A model generated the notes under the pieces. That model did not search any database. It was given only the letters and a program-made list of their open reading frames with translations, and was not told where the DNA came from. DNA of 64,000 bases, taken from Desulfolutivibrio sulfoxidireducens (GTDB taxonomy: Bacteria > Desulfobacterota > Desulfovibrionia > Desulfovibrionales > Desulfovibrionaceae). Position numbers and translations under genes: made by a program. Below, one piece after another: positions 26,108-35,127 of this stretch. The stretch covers positions 434,001 through 498,000 of the forward strand of contig NZ_CP045508.1 in the NCBI RefSeq assembly GCF_013376475.1, read 5' to 3'. How positions within the stretch are numbered: position 1 is the first letter of the stretch; each line of letters opens with the position of its first letter.

Positions 26108-27477
26108 GGGGCGTGCCTCGTATCCTGCTCAAGGCCGTAGTACATTCCCGGCCATTTTCGCACAAGCCCCTTGAGTTCGAGCTGCACGAGTGTCCGGCTG
26201 ACCATCTGGCTGGCCAGGCCAAGTTCCTGGCTCAGGGCGTCCAGGTGACGTTTTTCGCCGTCGTGGAACGCGCCAAGGAGCAGGCGCTCCAGGTCGCTCA
26301 GATCCTCGGGCAAGGGTACAGGCGGCCCCGGGGTCTGCGGCGCGGGAACCACGGCCTCGGCGTTTTCGGGCGGCGCATGCCCGGGCGGCAGGGAGGGGGG
26401 GAGCGGACGACGCGGCCCGGCCGGACGTTCCCGCAGGCCGACGCCGTGCCGGGGATCGGGCGTCGCCGGGGGCGTTTTCCCGGGTTCCCGGCGCACGTAT
26501 TCGGCCAGCCGGGGGGCCAGGGCCTCAAGGATGTCGCCCCCGCCCTGCACCAGAAGCGCGCCCTCCTTGATCAGCCGGTGACAGCCCTCGAAGGTGGGCA
26601 GATGCACGGGACCGGGCAGGGCGAAGACCTCCCGGCCCTGTTCCAGGGCCAGACGGGCGGTGATCAGGCTGCCGCTTCTGGCCGCGGCCTCGATGACCGC
26701 CACCCCGAGCGACAGGCCGCTTATGATCCGGTTGCGGATGGGAAAATTGGCCGGCAGCGGATGGGTCCCCGGCGGGAACTCGGTGACGATCAGTCCCTCC
26801 TCGGCCAGGGCCTTCCATACGTCCAGGTTGGAGTCGGGATAGACCAGGTCGATGCCCGTGCCGAGCACGGCGATGGACCCGCCGACCTCGGACAGCCCGG
26901 CCAGATGGGCCTGGCGGTCGATGCCGTGGGCCAGCCCGGAGACCACCGCCACCCCGGCCCGGGAGAGCTCCCGCCCGAGGCGCATGGCCGCGTCGAAGCC
27001 GTAGCGGGAACACTGCCTGGCCCCCACCAGGGCCACGGCCGGGGACGAAAGCAGGGAGACGTCGCCGGCGACGTAGAGCAGGATGGGCGGATCCGGGATG
27101 TGCCGCAGGACATCGGGGAAGGCCGGGTCGGAGTGGACCACGGCCCGAAGGCCCTTGGCCCCGGCCTTTTCGTATTCGGCCCGGGCCGCCGGGCGATGGC
27201 GGCCCTCCCGGAAGGCTGCGGCGGCCCGGGAGTCGACCAGCCGCAGGCTTGTCCAGTCGGCGGCCCGGGCACAGGCCTCGCGGGCGTTTTCAAAGGCGGA
27301 CAGCAGGCGTTTCCAGGTTTTGGGGCCTATCCCCGGGCAGTGGCGCAGGGCCAGGCAGGCCTGGTACTCGAGGTCCAGGTCTCCGGGGGATGGCCCGTCG
27401 CCAGCCTGGGCGGCCTGTGGGGCTCGGGGGGCTGGCGGGCGCGGACTGTCCATGAGCGGCGAGACCCCGGCGGTCAC
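26089..27477 (-). CDS. dprA: DNA-processing protein DprA
   Basis: A 462-residue protein that loads RecA on incoming single-stranded DNA in transformable bacteria and is widespread elsewhere. A helix-hairpin-helix start (CPGIGPKTWKRLL) leads to the Rossmann-like core with VGARQCSRYG, SGLAHGIDRQAH, LGTGIDLVYP and RNRIISGLS. A proline-rich linker then connects to a C-terminal winged helix (HLDALSQELGLASQMVSRTL). The GTG at 27477 overlaps the upstream stop as GTGA, implying coupling; an ATG at 27453 is the alternative. Length exceeds the usual 290-380 because of the linker. Confidence 0.92.
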   Translation of the reverse strand: MTAGVSPLMDSPRPPAPRAPQAAQAGDGPSPGDLDLEYQACLALRHCPGIGPKTWKRLLSAFENAREACARAADWTSLRLVDSRAAAAFREGRHRPAARAEYEKAGAKGLRAVVHSDPAFPDVLRHIPDPPILLYVAGDVSLLSSPAVALVGARQCSRYGFDAAMRLGRELSRAGVAVVSGLAHGIDRQAHLAGLSEVGGSIAVLGTGIDLVYPDSNLDVWKALAEEGLIVTEFPPGTHPLPANFPIRNRIISGLSLGVAVIEAAARSGSLITARLALEQGREVFALPGPVHLPTFEGCHRLIKEGALLVQGGGDILEALAPRLAEYVRREPGKTPPATPDPRHGVGLRERPAGPRRPLPPSLPPGHAPPENAEAVVPAPQTPGPPVPLPEDLSDLERLLLGAFHDGEKRHLDALSQELGLASQMVSRTLVQLELKGLVRKWPGMYYGLEQDTRHAPCRKSP

Positions 27478-28895
27478 CGGGAAAGTTGCTCGGCCTTGCG
27501 CCTGGCGGCGCCGGCCAACTCCGAGGCGGGATAGTCCTTGGCCAGGGCCTCGTAGGCGGCCTTGGCCTGCGCCGTGTTCCCCAGTTTTTCCTGGGCCATG
27601 CCCAGTTTGTACAGGGAATCTGCGGCCTTGTGGTGGCCCGGAAAGCGTTTGCTGACGTCGGTGAAGCTCTTTGCGGCCTCGGTCACGTCGCCCTGGTTGA
27701 AGTCGCTCTCCCCGATCCAGTAGAGCACGTTGGGTTCGAGCCTGCTTTGCGGGTGGCGGACGAGGAATTCGCTAAACGCGGCCTTGGCCTCGCGGGGCTT
27801 GCCGTTTAGGGCCAGTTTGAGGGCCTTGTTGTAGTCGGCCTCCTCGGCGGCGGAGGATTTGTCCGCATACGGGGAGGCTGTGGCGGCGGGGACAGCGGAA
27901 GACGGCGCGCCAACGGGTTTGGGCTCGGGGCCTGTGGCCTGCGACGCCCTGGCCGACTCGCCGGAGGCGGCCGGCGCGGCGGGCGTCCGGGCCGGGGGCG
28001 AGGGGGCCTGGACGGCTGTGGCCACCGGGCCGGTCTGGGCCTTGGCCTGGGCCGGCGGAGCCGTCGGGGGAAGACCCTGCGGCGTGGGGACCTCGGCCGG
28101 ATACGGCGACAGGACGGCCGGTCCGGTCCCGCGTTCAGGCTGGGTGGTCGCGCCCGATGCCACGCCGTCTCCCGGTCCTGGAAGCTCCCAGGTTTTGGCC
28201 GGGTTCCCGGCGGGCCGGGCCGGGGAAACCGGGGGAGACGCGGCGGCCAGTTCGCCGGCCGGGGAAAGCGGCTCGGACGCGGCTTTTTCGGATGGGGCGC
28301 CGGAAGTTCCGGGGGCCGGCGTCGCGGGAGGCGGCGAGGGGCGAAACGACGCGGCGTCCTGGACCGCCTGGGCCGTCTGGCCGGGGGGGGTGCCTGGAAA
28401 AGGTCGCCCGGGTTCGGCCGGAGGGAACCGCGTGCCCCCCGCTCCGACGGGGGGCTGCCCTGCGCCGGCCGACGCCGGGGTGCCCTTGGGGGGCCTCCCC
28501 GAATCCGTCCGGCCCGCCGGCAAGGTCGATGCGGACCCGGCCCACGGCGGCGGCGTCTCCTGCTCCGTGGCCCCGAGGCCCCCAGGCGCCTTGGACCGGA
28601 CGAGCGAGGTCAATTCGTCAAGTTTGGAGCGCACCTCGGACCAGCTCTGGTCCCCGGCGGCCTGCTTGTCCTCCAGGGCCTTGACCTCGCCCTGAATCTT
28701 GACCAGGGCCGCCTCGATGTTTTGCAGCCGAAAATCCGTGCTGGCCTGCACGATCGGACCCGTGGTCTTGCAGCCCAAAAGGACTGGCACGGCCAACACG
28801 GTGAAAAAAAATGCGCGCCACGCCGCCGCCGCTCGAAAAAACGGCCGCCCCGATGGCAAGACGCCAAAAAGACGAGTCCCGGTCCCTTTTCCCAT
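27474..28895 (-). CDS. CpoB/YbgF-like TPR lipoprotein
   Basis: A 473-residue envelope protein. A long signal region ends in the lipobox VLLGC, giving a lipid-anchored Cys near residue 42. A coiled coil follows (IEAALVKIQGEVKALEDKQ), as in the trimerising helix of CpoB. About 230 residues of Pro/Ala/Gly-rich linker are unusual, and three TPR-like repeats end the protein (DYNKALKLALNGKPREAKAAF, NVLYWIGESDFNQGD, DSLYKLGMAQEKLGNTAQA). CpoB coordinates Tol-Pal with septal peptidoglycan synthesis, though no tol or pal genes are adjacent. It is upstream of dprA and overlaps it by four bases. Confidence 0.8.
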   Translation of the reverse strand: MGKGTGTRLFGVLPSGRPFFRAAAAWRAFFFTVLAVPVLLGCKTTGPIVQASTDFRLQNIEAALVKIQGEVKALEDKQAAGDQSWSEVRSKLDELTSLVRSKAPGGLGATEQETPPPWAGSASTLPAGRTDSGRPPKGTPASAGAGQPPVGAGGTRFPPAEPGRPFPGTPPGQTAQAVQDAASFRPSPPPATPAPGTSGAPSEKAASEPLSPAGELAAASPPVSPARPAGNPAKTWELPGPGDGVASGATTQPERGTGPAVLSPYPAEVPTPQGLPPTAPPAQAKAQTGPVATAVQAPSPPARTPAAPAASGESARASQATGPEPKPVGAPSSAVPAATASPYADKSSAAEEADYNKALKLALNGKPREAKAAFSEFLVRHPQSRLEPNVLYWIGESDFNQGDVTEAAKSFTDVSKRFPGHHKAADSLYKLGMAQEKLGNTAQAKAAYEALAKDYPASELAGAARRKAEQLSR

Positions 28896-29092
28896 ATCTT
28901 CTTGGACGGATAAGCGACATGAAAGGAATTGGCAAGCCGATTGTGCGCGGTTGGCGTGCTCCCTTATCCCGGCGTTTTTCCCGTGACTTTGTTGCGTCTT
29001 GCATGAGCGCCGGATTTAGGGCAAGAAAACCGGCGCAAGGCCGGTGTTCGCGCCATGGCCGACCCCCAAACGATTCAAGGAGAGCGTAGCGC

Positions 29093-30028
29093 ATGCCCCT
29101 GCCCGCCGCGGATGTCGTCTTTTACGTCACGGTGATCCTTGTGGCCCCGCACCTGGCCCTGGCCCTGGCCGCGGCCGGCATGCCCCTGGTCAGCGCCGCG
29201 GGCGGTTTTTTCAGGACGAAACGGATCAAGATCTTCCTGGACAAGTTCGGCCAGCAGACCACCACCTTCGCCCTGCTCGGCGGTGGATACGTCTTTCTGC
29301 TCACCGTCCTTTCGGCCGCGGCCTTGCCCGTCCTGGCCCCGGAATCCGCCACGTTTTTTTTCCACCTGCCCCTGCCGCTTGTGCCCCTGGCCGTGCCCCT
29401 GGTGCTCGGAGCGGCACTCTTTCTGGCCTACCGGGGCCTGTGGCAGCGCATGAAAAACACGAAAAAGGTCCATTCCCTCATCGGCATCGCCTCGGGGCTG
29501 GCCTTCTTTCTGGCCATCTACGCCGCCATCTCCGCCTTTCGCCTCCTGTCCCTGCACGCCCCCATGCCCCTGGATGCGGCGGACTTCCTTTTTCCGCCGC
29601 GTAACGCCTTCTTCTGGCCCATCCTGGTTCAGACCCTGGCCCTGGCCCTGTGTCTGGCCGGAGGCTTCGGCGGCCTGTACCTGGTCATCCGACGCAACAA
29701 GGACGACTTCGGCCGCGACTACTACGATTTCACCCTCAAACTCGCCTCCCGTTGGGCCCTGCTGGCCGGCATCCCGCAACTGGCCGCCCTGGGGCACGTC
29801 TATAACGGCCTGTGGTCCTTCGCCTCGGTCCACGCCGCCTCGGCCTTCCTCTTTTGGGCCATGGTCGCCTCCCTGGCCCTGTGGATCATCTCCCTGGCCC
29901 TGTGGGCCGTCGTCGCCCTGAGCCCCTATGCCCTGCGCCTCAAATGGGCCGTCCTCGCCGCCCCCCTGCTGGCCATCGCCGCCATCGCCTGCCAAAGCGC
30001 CTTTTTCTGGCCCATGTTCCTCGGATAA
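29093..30028 (+). CDS. Integral membrane protein of unknown function (311 aa)
   Basis: Eight or so hydrophobic helices, starting DVVFYVTVILVAPHLALAL, with a basic first cytoplasmic loop (FFRTKRIKIFLDKFG) and another at MKNTKKVHS. I do not recognise a transporter or enzyme signature. The hydropathy is reminiscent of small cytochrome-like or DUF membrane proteins, but conserved histidine pairs for heme are not evident. AAGGAG precedes the ATG. It is a single gene divergent from the CpoB-like gene and ends at the dispersed repeat. Confidence 0.7.
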   Translation: MPLPAADVVFYVTVILVAPHLALALAAAGMPLVSAAGGFFRTKRIKIFLDKFGQQTTTFALLGGGYVFLLTVLSAAALPVLAPESATFFFHLPLPLVPLAVPLVLGAALFLAYRGLWQRMKNTKKVHSLIGIASGLAFFLAIYAAISAFRLLSLHAPMPLDAADFLFPPRNAFFWPILVQTLALALCLAGGFGGLYLVIRRNKDDFGRDYYDFTLKLASRWALLAGIPQLAALGHVYNGLWSFASVHAASAFLFWAMVASLALWIISLALWAVVALSPYALRLKWAVLAAPLLAIAAIACQSAFFWPMFLG

Positions 30029-30035
30029 CGGATAC

Positions 30036-30331
30036 ATCGGGGCTGCCGCCCCGGACCCCGCCCGGGGGGAATCATTCCCCCCGGACCCCTCGACTCCGGG
30101 CGAGCGCCGCGTTTTTCAGCGCAAAGCGCTGAAAAACGCGGCGCTCGCCCGGAAAGTCGTGGCGTACGGAGGCAGGCATGTCCTCCGGCACGGGTGCCAG
30201 GGCCATGAGACGGTGTTTCGCGGCGGGGTTTCCCCGGAACGCGAAGCGTTCCGGGGAAACCCCGCCGCGTGACACGGGTGCAGGGGCTGAGCCCCCTGCA
30301 GGGGGGCGTGGGGGGCGGAGCCCACCACGTC
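30036..30331. repeat. Palindrome-rich dispersed repeat, copy A
   Basis: It fills the convergent gap between the membrane protein and the nitronate monooxygenase. From left: a small palindrome (CGGGGC-TGCC-GCCCCG), a 23-nt palindrome at 30062-30084 centred on AATCATT, a perfect 27-bp stem at 30096-30152 (loop AAA), a conserved block with GTACGGAGGCA and GCATGTCC, a perfect 24-bp stem at 30219-30269 with tip GCGAAGC, an imperfect stem near 30280-30301, and a conserved end with GGGGGGCGTGGGGGGCGG. The same framework recurs at 55446-57138 with different stem sequences. Confidence 0.85.
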
Positions 30332-30332
30332 T

Positions 30333-31400
30333 TTAGGCGTGGAAGGTGGCGTCGTAGTCGTTTATGAGTTCGGCGAAGAGTTCGGCCACGGACACGATGC
30401 CGGTCACCCGCCAGGCGTTTTCGCCGGCAAAGATCAGGCCGTTGTCCATGTTGCCGCGTTTGGCGTTGAGAAGCGCCAGGGTGATGCAGAAGGGGCTCGA
30501 CGTGTATTCGCAGCCGCGCAGGCAGTGGAAGGGACAGGAAAAGGGGCAGCGTTTGCCGTCCTCCACCTTGTCGATGAAGGTGTTGCGGATGACCCGTCCG
30601 GGCAGTCCCACCGGGCTTTTGATGATGTGCATGTCCTCTTTCTTCGCGTCCACATAGGCCTGTTTGAAGGCCGGGGCCGCGTCGCATTCGTGGGTGGCCA
30701 CGAAGCGGGTGCCCATCTGCACGGCCTTGGCCCCCATGTCCAGGTATTTCCGGATGTCCGCGCCGGTGTAGATGCCGCCGGCGGCGATGATCGGAATGGA
30801 CGGATCGAAGGCGGCAACGGCCGTGATGACCTCGGGCACGAGCCGTTCCAGGCGAAAATTCTCATTGGCGATCTGGTCCGGCTTGAAACCCAGATGGCCC
30901 CCGGCCATGGGCCCTTCGACCACGAAGGCGTCGGGCAGGCGGTCGAAGCGGGAACGCCATTTCTTACAGATCACCGTAGCGGCGCGCCCTGAGGAGACGA
31001 TGGGCACGAGTTTGGGAGAGGTCTTGCCGGCCAGGTGGCGAGGCAGGTCCAGGGGCAGGCCCGCGCCGGAAAAGATGATGTCGATCCCTTCCTCGACCGA
31101 GACCTGGACCAGGTCGGCGTAGTTGGTCAGGGCGACCATGATGTTGACGCCCAGGACCCCGGAGGTGCGGCCTCTGGCCTCGCGAATCTCGCGGCGAAGG
31201 GCTCGGGAGTTGGCCGTGATATAGTTGCTCTTGAAGTCCGATTCCTCGCCGCCGATTCCGGCCGCGGAAATCACTCCCACGCCGCCGGCGTCGGCCACGG
31301 CCGAGGCCAGGCCGGCCAGGGAAACGCCGATGCCCATTCCTCCCTGGATGATGGGGATGGGGATGGTCAAATCCCCAATGACAAGCCGAGGCAACGCCAT
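30333..31400 (-). CDS. Nitronate monooxygenase-like FMN protein (NMO/2-nitropropane dioxygenase family)
   Basis: A 355-residue TIM-barrel flavoprotein. Landmarks are IPIIQGGMGIGVSLAGLASAV at the start, VNIMVALTNY, FSGAGLPLDLP, VVEGPMAGGHLG, IPIIAAGGIYTGADI and AVQMGTRFVATHE, which form the FMN phosphate site. The family also includes FabK enoyl-ACP reductases, and in anaerobes the true reaction is often unknown. The C-terminal part holds four evenly spaced cysteines, CPFSCPFHCLRGC. AGGA lies upstream of the ATG at 31400, and a terminator-like hairpin lies in the leader. Confidence 0.85.
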   Translation of the reverse strand: MALPRLVIGDLTIPIPIIQGGMGIGVSLAGLASAVADAGGVGVISAAGIGGEESDFKSNYITANSRALRREIREARGRTSGVLGVNIMVALTNYADLVQVSVEEGIDIIFSGAGLPLDLPRHLAGKTSPKLVPIVSSGRAATVICKKWRSRFDRLPDAFVVEGPMAGGHLGFKPDQIANENFRLERLVPEVITAVAAFDPSIPIIAAGGIYTGADIRKYLDMGAKAVQMGTRFVATHECDAAPAFKQAYVDAKKEDMHIIKSPVGLPGRVIRNTFIDKVEDGKRCPFSCPFHCLRGCEYTSSPFCITLALLNAKRGNMDNGLIFAGENAWRVTGIVSVAELFAELINDYDATFHA

Positions 31401-31427
31401 ATTTTATCCTGATCGATGTTCCGAACC

Positions 31428-31465
31428 AAAAAAACAGGCCCCATCCGCCCATGCCGAAGGCCTGT
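31428..31465 (-). terminator. Terminator-like hairpin in the leader of the nitronate monooxygenase-like gene
   Basis: Stem ACAGGCC/GGCCTGT with an 18-nt loop, followed on the minus strand by seven T. It lies about 28 nt before the ATG of a gene on that strand. This suggests attenuation or the end of a short upstream RNA. Confidence 0.55.
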
Positions 31466-31662
31466 CCGGAAAGAGACCCGGGAAGCGAAGGTGTTGGTGG
31501 GAAATCGCTACGCTGTCAAGCAGGAAATTTTCCGACACGAAAAAAAACTCCCGGGCGTCTTTCCCTTCCTTGAGGTTCGCAAGGCAATCCTCTTTCCTCA
31601 TAGCCCATGGATTCCCGGCCCGCAACGGCCCCGGACATCCGTCCTGTGGCCAAAGACCTTTT

Positions 31663-31691
31663 TTGACAGATGGTTACGGGGCGCGTATGAG
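31663..31691 (+). promoter_or_regulatory. Sigma-70-type promoter of uraA
   Basis: Perfect TTGACA, 17-nt spacer, TATGAG. The predicted start point is about 24 nt before the uraA ATG. Confidence 0.65.
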
Positions 31692-31721
31692 CAGGCAAAT
31701 TTTTGAAAAGGGGGCGGGAGA

Positions 31722-33008
31722 ATGGCCAGAAAGACGATCCAGGTTCAGGAAAAGGTTCCGTTTCTTCAGGGAATACCCTTGAGCTTCCAGCACCTTTTCG
31801 CCATGTTCGGGGCCTCGGTCCTGGTGCCGACGCTTTTTAAGATCGATCCGGCCGTGGTGCTTTTGATGAACGGCATCGGCACCCTCATCTATCTCGTGCT
31901 GTGCAAGGGCCGGGCTCCGGCCTTTCTGGGGTCGAGCTTCGCCTTTTTGTCGCCGGTCTTCGTGGTCCTGGGCGCGAACCAGGGCCTCTGGGGCCAGAAC
32001 TATCCCCTGGCCCTGGGCGGATTCATCGCCTCGGGCCTGATCTTTTTCGCCGTGGCCCTCGTCATCTGGAAATTCGGCCCGGGCTGGATCGATTTCGTCC
32101 TGCCCCCGGCCACCATGGGACCCATCGTGGCGCTTATCGGCCTGGAACTGGCCAGCGTGGCCACGGGCATGGCCGGATTCACTCCGGACGCAAACGGCGC
32201 CTACGACGCCGGCGGGATTTTCGTGGCCATCGTGACGCTTTGCACCGTGGCCTTCGGGTCCCTGCTGTTTCGGGGATTCATGGCCGTCATTCCGGTCCTG
32301 ACCGGCATCATCGTGGGCTACGTGGTGTCCATCCCCCTGGGGCTGGTCCATTTCGATCGTATCGCCGCGGCCCCGATCCTGGCCTTCCCCACGGTCTACA
32401 CCCCCATCTTCGACATAAACGCCATCCTGATCATCATCCCGGCCTCCCTGGTGGTCATCTCCGAGCATATCGGCCACCTGGTGGTCACCGGCAACATCGT
32501 CGGCCGCGACCTGACCCGGGACCCCGGGCTGCACCGCTCGCTCATGGGCGACGGGGTGTCCACTGCGCTGTCGGGATTCTGCGGCTCCGTGCCCACCACC
32601 ACCTACGGCGAGAACATCGGGGTCATGGCCATAACCAGGGTCTATTCCGTGTGGGTCATCGGCGGCGCGGCGGTCATCTCCATCGTCCTGGCCTTCATCG
32701 GCAAGCTCTCGGCCGTGATCCAGTCCATTCCCGGCCCGGTCATGGGCGGCATCTGCATCCTGCTCTTCGGGGTCATCGCCGCCTCGGGCATCCGCATGCT
32801 GGTGGAGGCCAAGGTGGATTATTCCAAACCCATCAACCTGACGCTTACGGCCATCGTGCTCATCGTGGGCATAAGCGGCGTGGCCGTGAAGATCGGCACG
32901 GTGGAACTCAAGGGCATGGCCCTGGCCACGGTGGTGGGCATGGCCCTGTCGCTCGTTTTCCACCTGCTGGAACGTTTTGGCCTGGTCAGCGGCCAGACGG
33001 ACATCTAG
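31722..33008 (+). CDS. uraA: Uracil/xanthine permease (NCS2 family)
   Basis: A 428-residue inner-membrane nucleobase:proton symporter with about 14 helices. NCS2 landmarks are IPLSFQHLFAMFGASVLVPTL near the N-terminus, PAFLGSSFAF, VISEHIGHL in the substrate region, and SGFCGSVPTTTYGENIGVMA. Pairing with the convergent upp gene across a shared terminator fits uracil rather than xanthine as substrate. GGGAG precedes the ATG and a strong promoter lies upstream. Confidence 0.9.
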   Translation: MARKTIQVQEKVPFLQGIPLSFQHLFAMFGASVLVPTLFKIDPAVVLLMNGIGTLIYLVLCKGRAPAFLGSSFAFLSPVFVVLGANQGLWGQNYPLALGGFIASGLIFFAVALVIWKFGPGWIDFVLPPATMGPIVALIGLELASVATGMAGFTPDANGAYDAGGIFVAIVTLCTVAFGSLLFRGFMAVIPVLTGIIVGYVVSIPLGLVHFDRIAAAPILAFPTVYTPIFDINAILIIIPASLVVISEHIGHLVVTGNIVGRDLTRDPGLHRSLMGDGVSTALSGFCGSVPTTTYGENIGVMAITRVYSVWVIGGAAVISIVLAFIGKLSAVIQSIPGPVMGGICILLFGVIAASGIRMLVEAKVDYSKPINLTLTAIVLIVGISGVAVKIGTVELKGMALATVVGMALSLVFHLLERFGLVSGQTDI

Positions 33009-33025
33009 GGCCCATCACCCGGCCC

Positions 33026-33060
33026 AAAAAAAGAGGCGCTCCCGGGCGGGCGCCTCTTTT
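33026..33060. terminator. Bidirectional terminator between uraA and upp
   Basis: Eight-base-pair stem AGAGGCGC/GCGCCTCT flanked by an A-run on the left and a T-run on the right, serving both convergent genes. Confidence 0.85.
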
Positions 33061-33083
33061 GCGTTCGGACTGAAAAACGCGGT

Positions 33084-33710
33084 CTACTTGGTGCCGAAGA
33101 TCTTGTCCCCGGCGTCGCCCAGTCCGGGCAGGATGTAGCCTACCTCGTTTAACCGCTCGTCGATGGAGGCCACATACACGTCCACGTCCGGATGTTCCCG
33201 CTCAAGCCGGGCCAGCCCTTCCGGCGCGGCCACCAGGAAAAGCCCCTTGATCCGTTTGCAGCCGTGCTCTTTAAGCAGCTTCACCGTGGCCAGAAGCGTA
33301 CCGCCCGTGGCCAGCATGGGGTCCAGGATAAGGGCCGTGCGCTTGTGGATCTTTTTCGCCAGCTTGACGTAATAGCTCACGGGTTCGAGCGTCTCCTCGT
33401 TGCGGTACATGCCCACCACGCTGACCTTGGCCCCGGGGATGAGGTCCAAAACCCCGTCGAGCATGCCCAGCCCGGCGCGCAGGATGGGCACCACGGTGAT
33501 TTTCTTGCCGTGGATCTGCTCCACCGTAACCGGACCGGCCCAGCCCTCGATGGTCATCTTTTCGGTCCGGAGGTCCTTGGCCGCCTCGTAGGTCAGAAGC
33601 CGGGCGATCTCGTTGGCCAGGTCGCGAAAGGCCTTGGTGCTGATGTCCTTTTGGCGCAAGAGCCCAAGCTTGTGGCGCACCAGGGGATGGTCGACGACGG
33701 TGACCGGCAT
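33084..33710 (-). CDS. upp: Uracil phosphoribosyltransferase
   Basis: A 208-residue cytoplasmic salvage enzyme making UMP from uracil and PRPP. It has the start [29 protein letters not shown], the PRPP loop [13 protein letters not shown] and the C-terminal uracil site [26 protein letters not shown] precedes the ATG at 33710. It is convergent with uraA and divergent from recA. Confidence 0.97.
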   Translation of the reverse strand: MPVTVVDHPLVRHKLGLLRQKDISTKAFRDLANEIARLLTYEAAKDLRTEKMTIEGWAGPVTVEQIHGKKITVVPILRAGLGMLDGVLDLIPGAKVSVVGMYRNEETLEPVSYYVKLAKKIHKRTALILDPMLATGGTLLATVKLLKEHGCKRIKGLFLVAAPEGLARLEREHPDVDVYVASIDERLNEVGYILPGLGDAGDKIFGTK

Positions 33711-33957
33711 GGCCTGACTCCTTGTCCGGGGGGCGGCGCGGGCGACACGCGGTTCCGGAAGCGGAACCCACCCGTGCGAAACCGGGCGAGTCTGGACCAT
33801 CTTGGGCCGTTTGGCAACACGCCCCGGCCGAACCGGCGGGTCGAAGGCGGCGGCCGCCCGAAGCCATGTCCCCTCGCGGCCGTTGCCCCCGGCCGGGCCT
33901 TCTGGTATGGACCGTGGGTTTTCGGCAAACGTTCAAGAAACGCCACGGAGAGCTCGC

Positions 33958-35019
33958 ATGGCCAAAAAGACCGCCAACCCGGACATGATGCGCAGCGATG
34001 CCCTCGCCACCGCCCTGACCACCATCGAACGCAAGTACGGACAGGGCTCGGTCATGCGTCTCGAAGACACGGCCCACGTGAAAATCCCGGTCATTCCCAC
34101 CGGCTCCATCGGATTGGACATGGCCCTGGGCGTGGGCGGCATCCCCCGGGGACGCATCACCGAAATCTTCGGCCCCGAGTCCTCGGGCAAGACCACCCTG
34201 GCCCTGCACATCATCGCCGAGGCCCAGAAGGCGGGCGGCACCGCGGCCTTCATCGACGCCGAACACGCCCTGGACGTCAACTACGCCAAACGCCTGGGGG
34301 TCAAAACCGACGAACTGCTCATCTCCCAGCCCGACTACGGCGAACAGGCCCTGGACATCGCCGACCTCCTGGTGCGCTCGGGAGCCGTGGACGTGGTGGT
34401 CGTGGACTCGGTGGCCGCGCTCATCCCCCAGGCCGAACTCGAGGGCGACATGGGCGACACCCAGGTGGGCGGACAGGCCAGGCTCATGTCCCATGCCATG
34501 CGCAAGCTCACCGGCACCATTCACAAATCCCGCACCTCCGTGGTGTTCATCAACCAGATCCGCATGAAGATCGGCATGACCGGCTACGGCAACCCAGAAA
34601 CCACCTCCGGCGGCAACGCGCTCAAGTTCTACGCCAGCATCCGCCTGGACATCCGGCGCATCCAGACGCTCAAGGACAAGGAAGAGAGTTACGGCAACCG
34701 CTGCCGGGTCAAGGTGGTCAAAAACAAGGTGGCCCCGCCGTTTCGCGAGGCCCAGTTCGACATCCTCTACGGCACCGGCGTCTCCCGCGAGGGCGAACTC
34801 CTGGACATGGGCGTGGAGGCCGGCATCGTGGACAAGTCCGGGGCCTGGTTCGCCTTCGGCGGCGAACGCCTGGGCCAGGGCCGCGAGAACGTGCGGGCCT
34901 TTTTGCAGGAAAACACCGAGATTCGCGAGGCCGTCGAAAAAAAGCTCATGGAACACCTGGGCCTGGCCGAACCCTCGGACGCCCCGGGCAGTCCCGCCGA
35001 GGCCGACGACGGCATGTAG
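33958..35019 (+). CDS. recA: Recombinase RecA
   Basis: A 353-residue DNA-strand-exchange and SOS co-protease ATPase. It has Walker [10 protein letters not shown], Walker [14 protein letters not shown]-binding loop L1/L2 sequence ([34 protein letters not shown]), and an acidic C-terminal tail. The ATG at 33958 begins the typical MAKKTANPD and has GGAG upstream; the frame extends further left but without similarity. No E. coli-type SOS box is visible in the 247-nt gap to upp. Confidence 0.98.
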   Translation: MAKKTANPDMMRSDALATALTTIERKYGQGSVMRLEDTAHVKIPVIPTGSIGLDMALGVGGIPRGRITEIFGPESSGKTTLALHIIAEAQKAGGTAAFIDAEHALDVNYAKRLGVKTDELLISQPDYGEQALDIADLLVRSGAVDVVVVDSVAALIPQAELEGDMGDTQVGGQARLMSHAMRKLTGTIHKSRTSVVFINQIRMKIGMTGYGNPETTSGGNALKFYASIRLDIRRIQTLKDKEESYGNRCRVKVVKNKVAPPFREAQFDILYGTGVSREGELLDMGVEAGIVDKSGAWFAFGGERLGQGRENVRAFLQENTEIREAVEKKLMEHLGLAEPSDAPGSPAEADDGM

Positions 35020-35127
35020 CCCCGGCCCACGCCAAAGGCCCGAGATGTCCCGCGCGGCGTTTTTTCAACCACATGCAAGGTTTTCGGGGAAGCTCCGCTT
35101 CCCCTTCCTTTTCGGAGGCATACGCAC

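Larger units (their letters stand above)
31401..31721. other. Divergent intergenic region upstream of nmo-like gene and uraA
   Basis: 321 nt without a credible gene. A short minus-strand frame (31404-31625) has no family resemblance. The region holds the hairpin at 31428-31465 in the leader of the nitronate monooxygenase-like gene and the promoter of uraA at 31663-31691. Confidence 0.6.

Noticed and set aside
30072-30275. Minus-strand frame inside repeat copy A with FAFRGNPA-type sequence
   Set aside because: It is the translation of palindrome arms and not an independent gene.
31404-31625. 73-codon minus-strand frame in the uraA upstream region
   Set aside because: No similarity, and it crosses the terminator-like hairpin.
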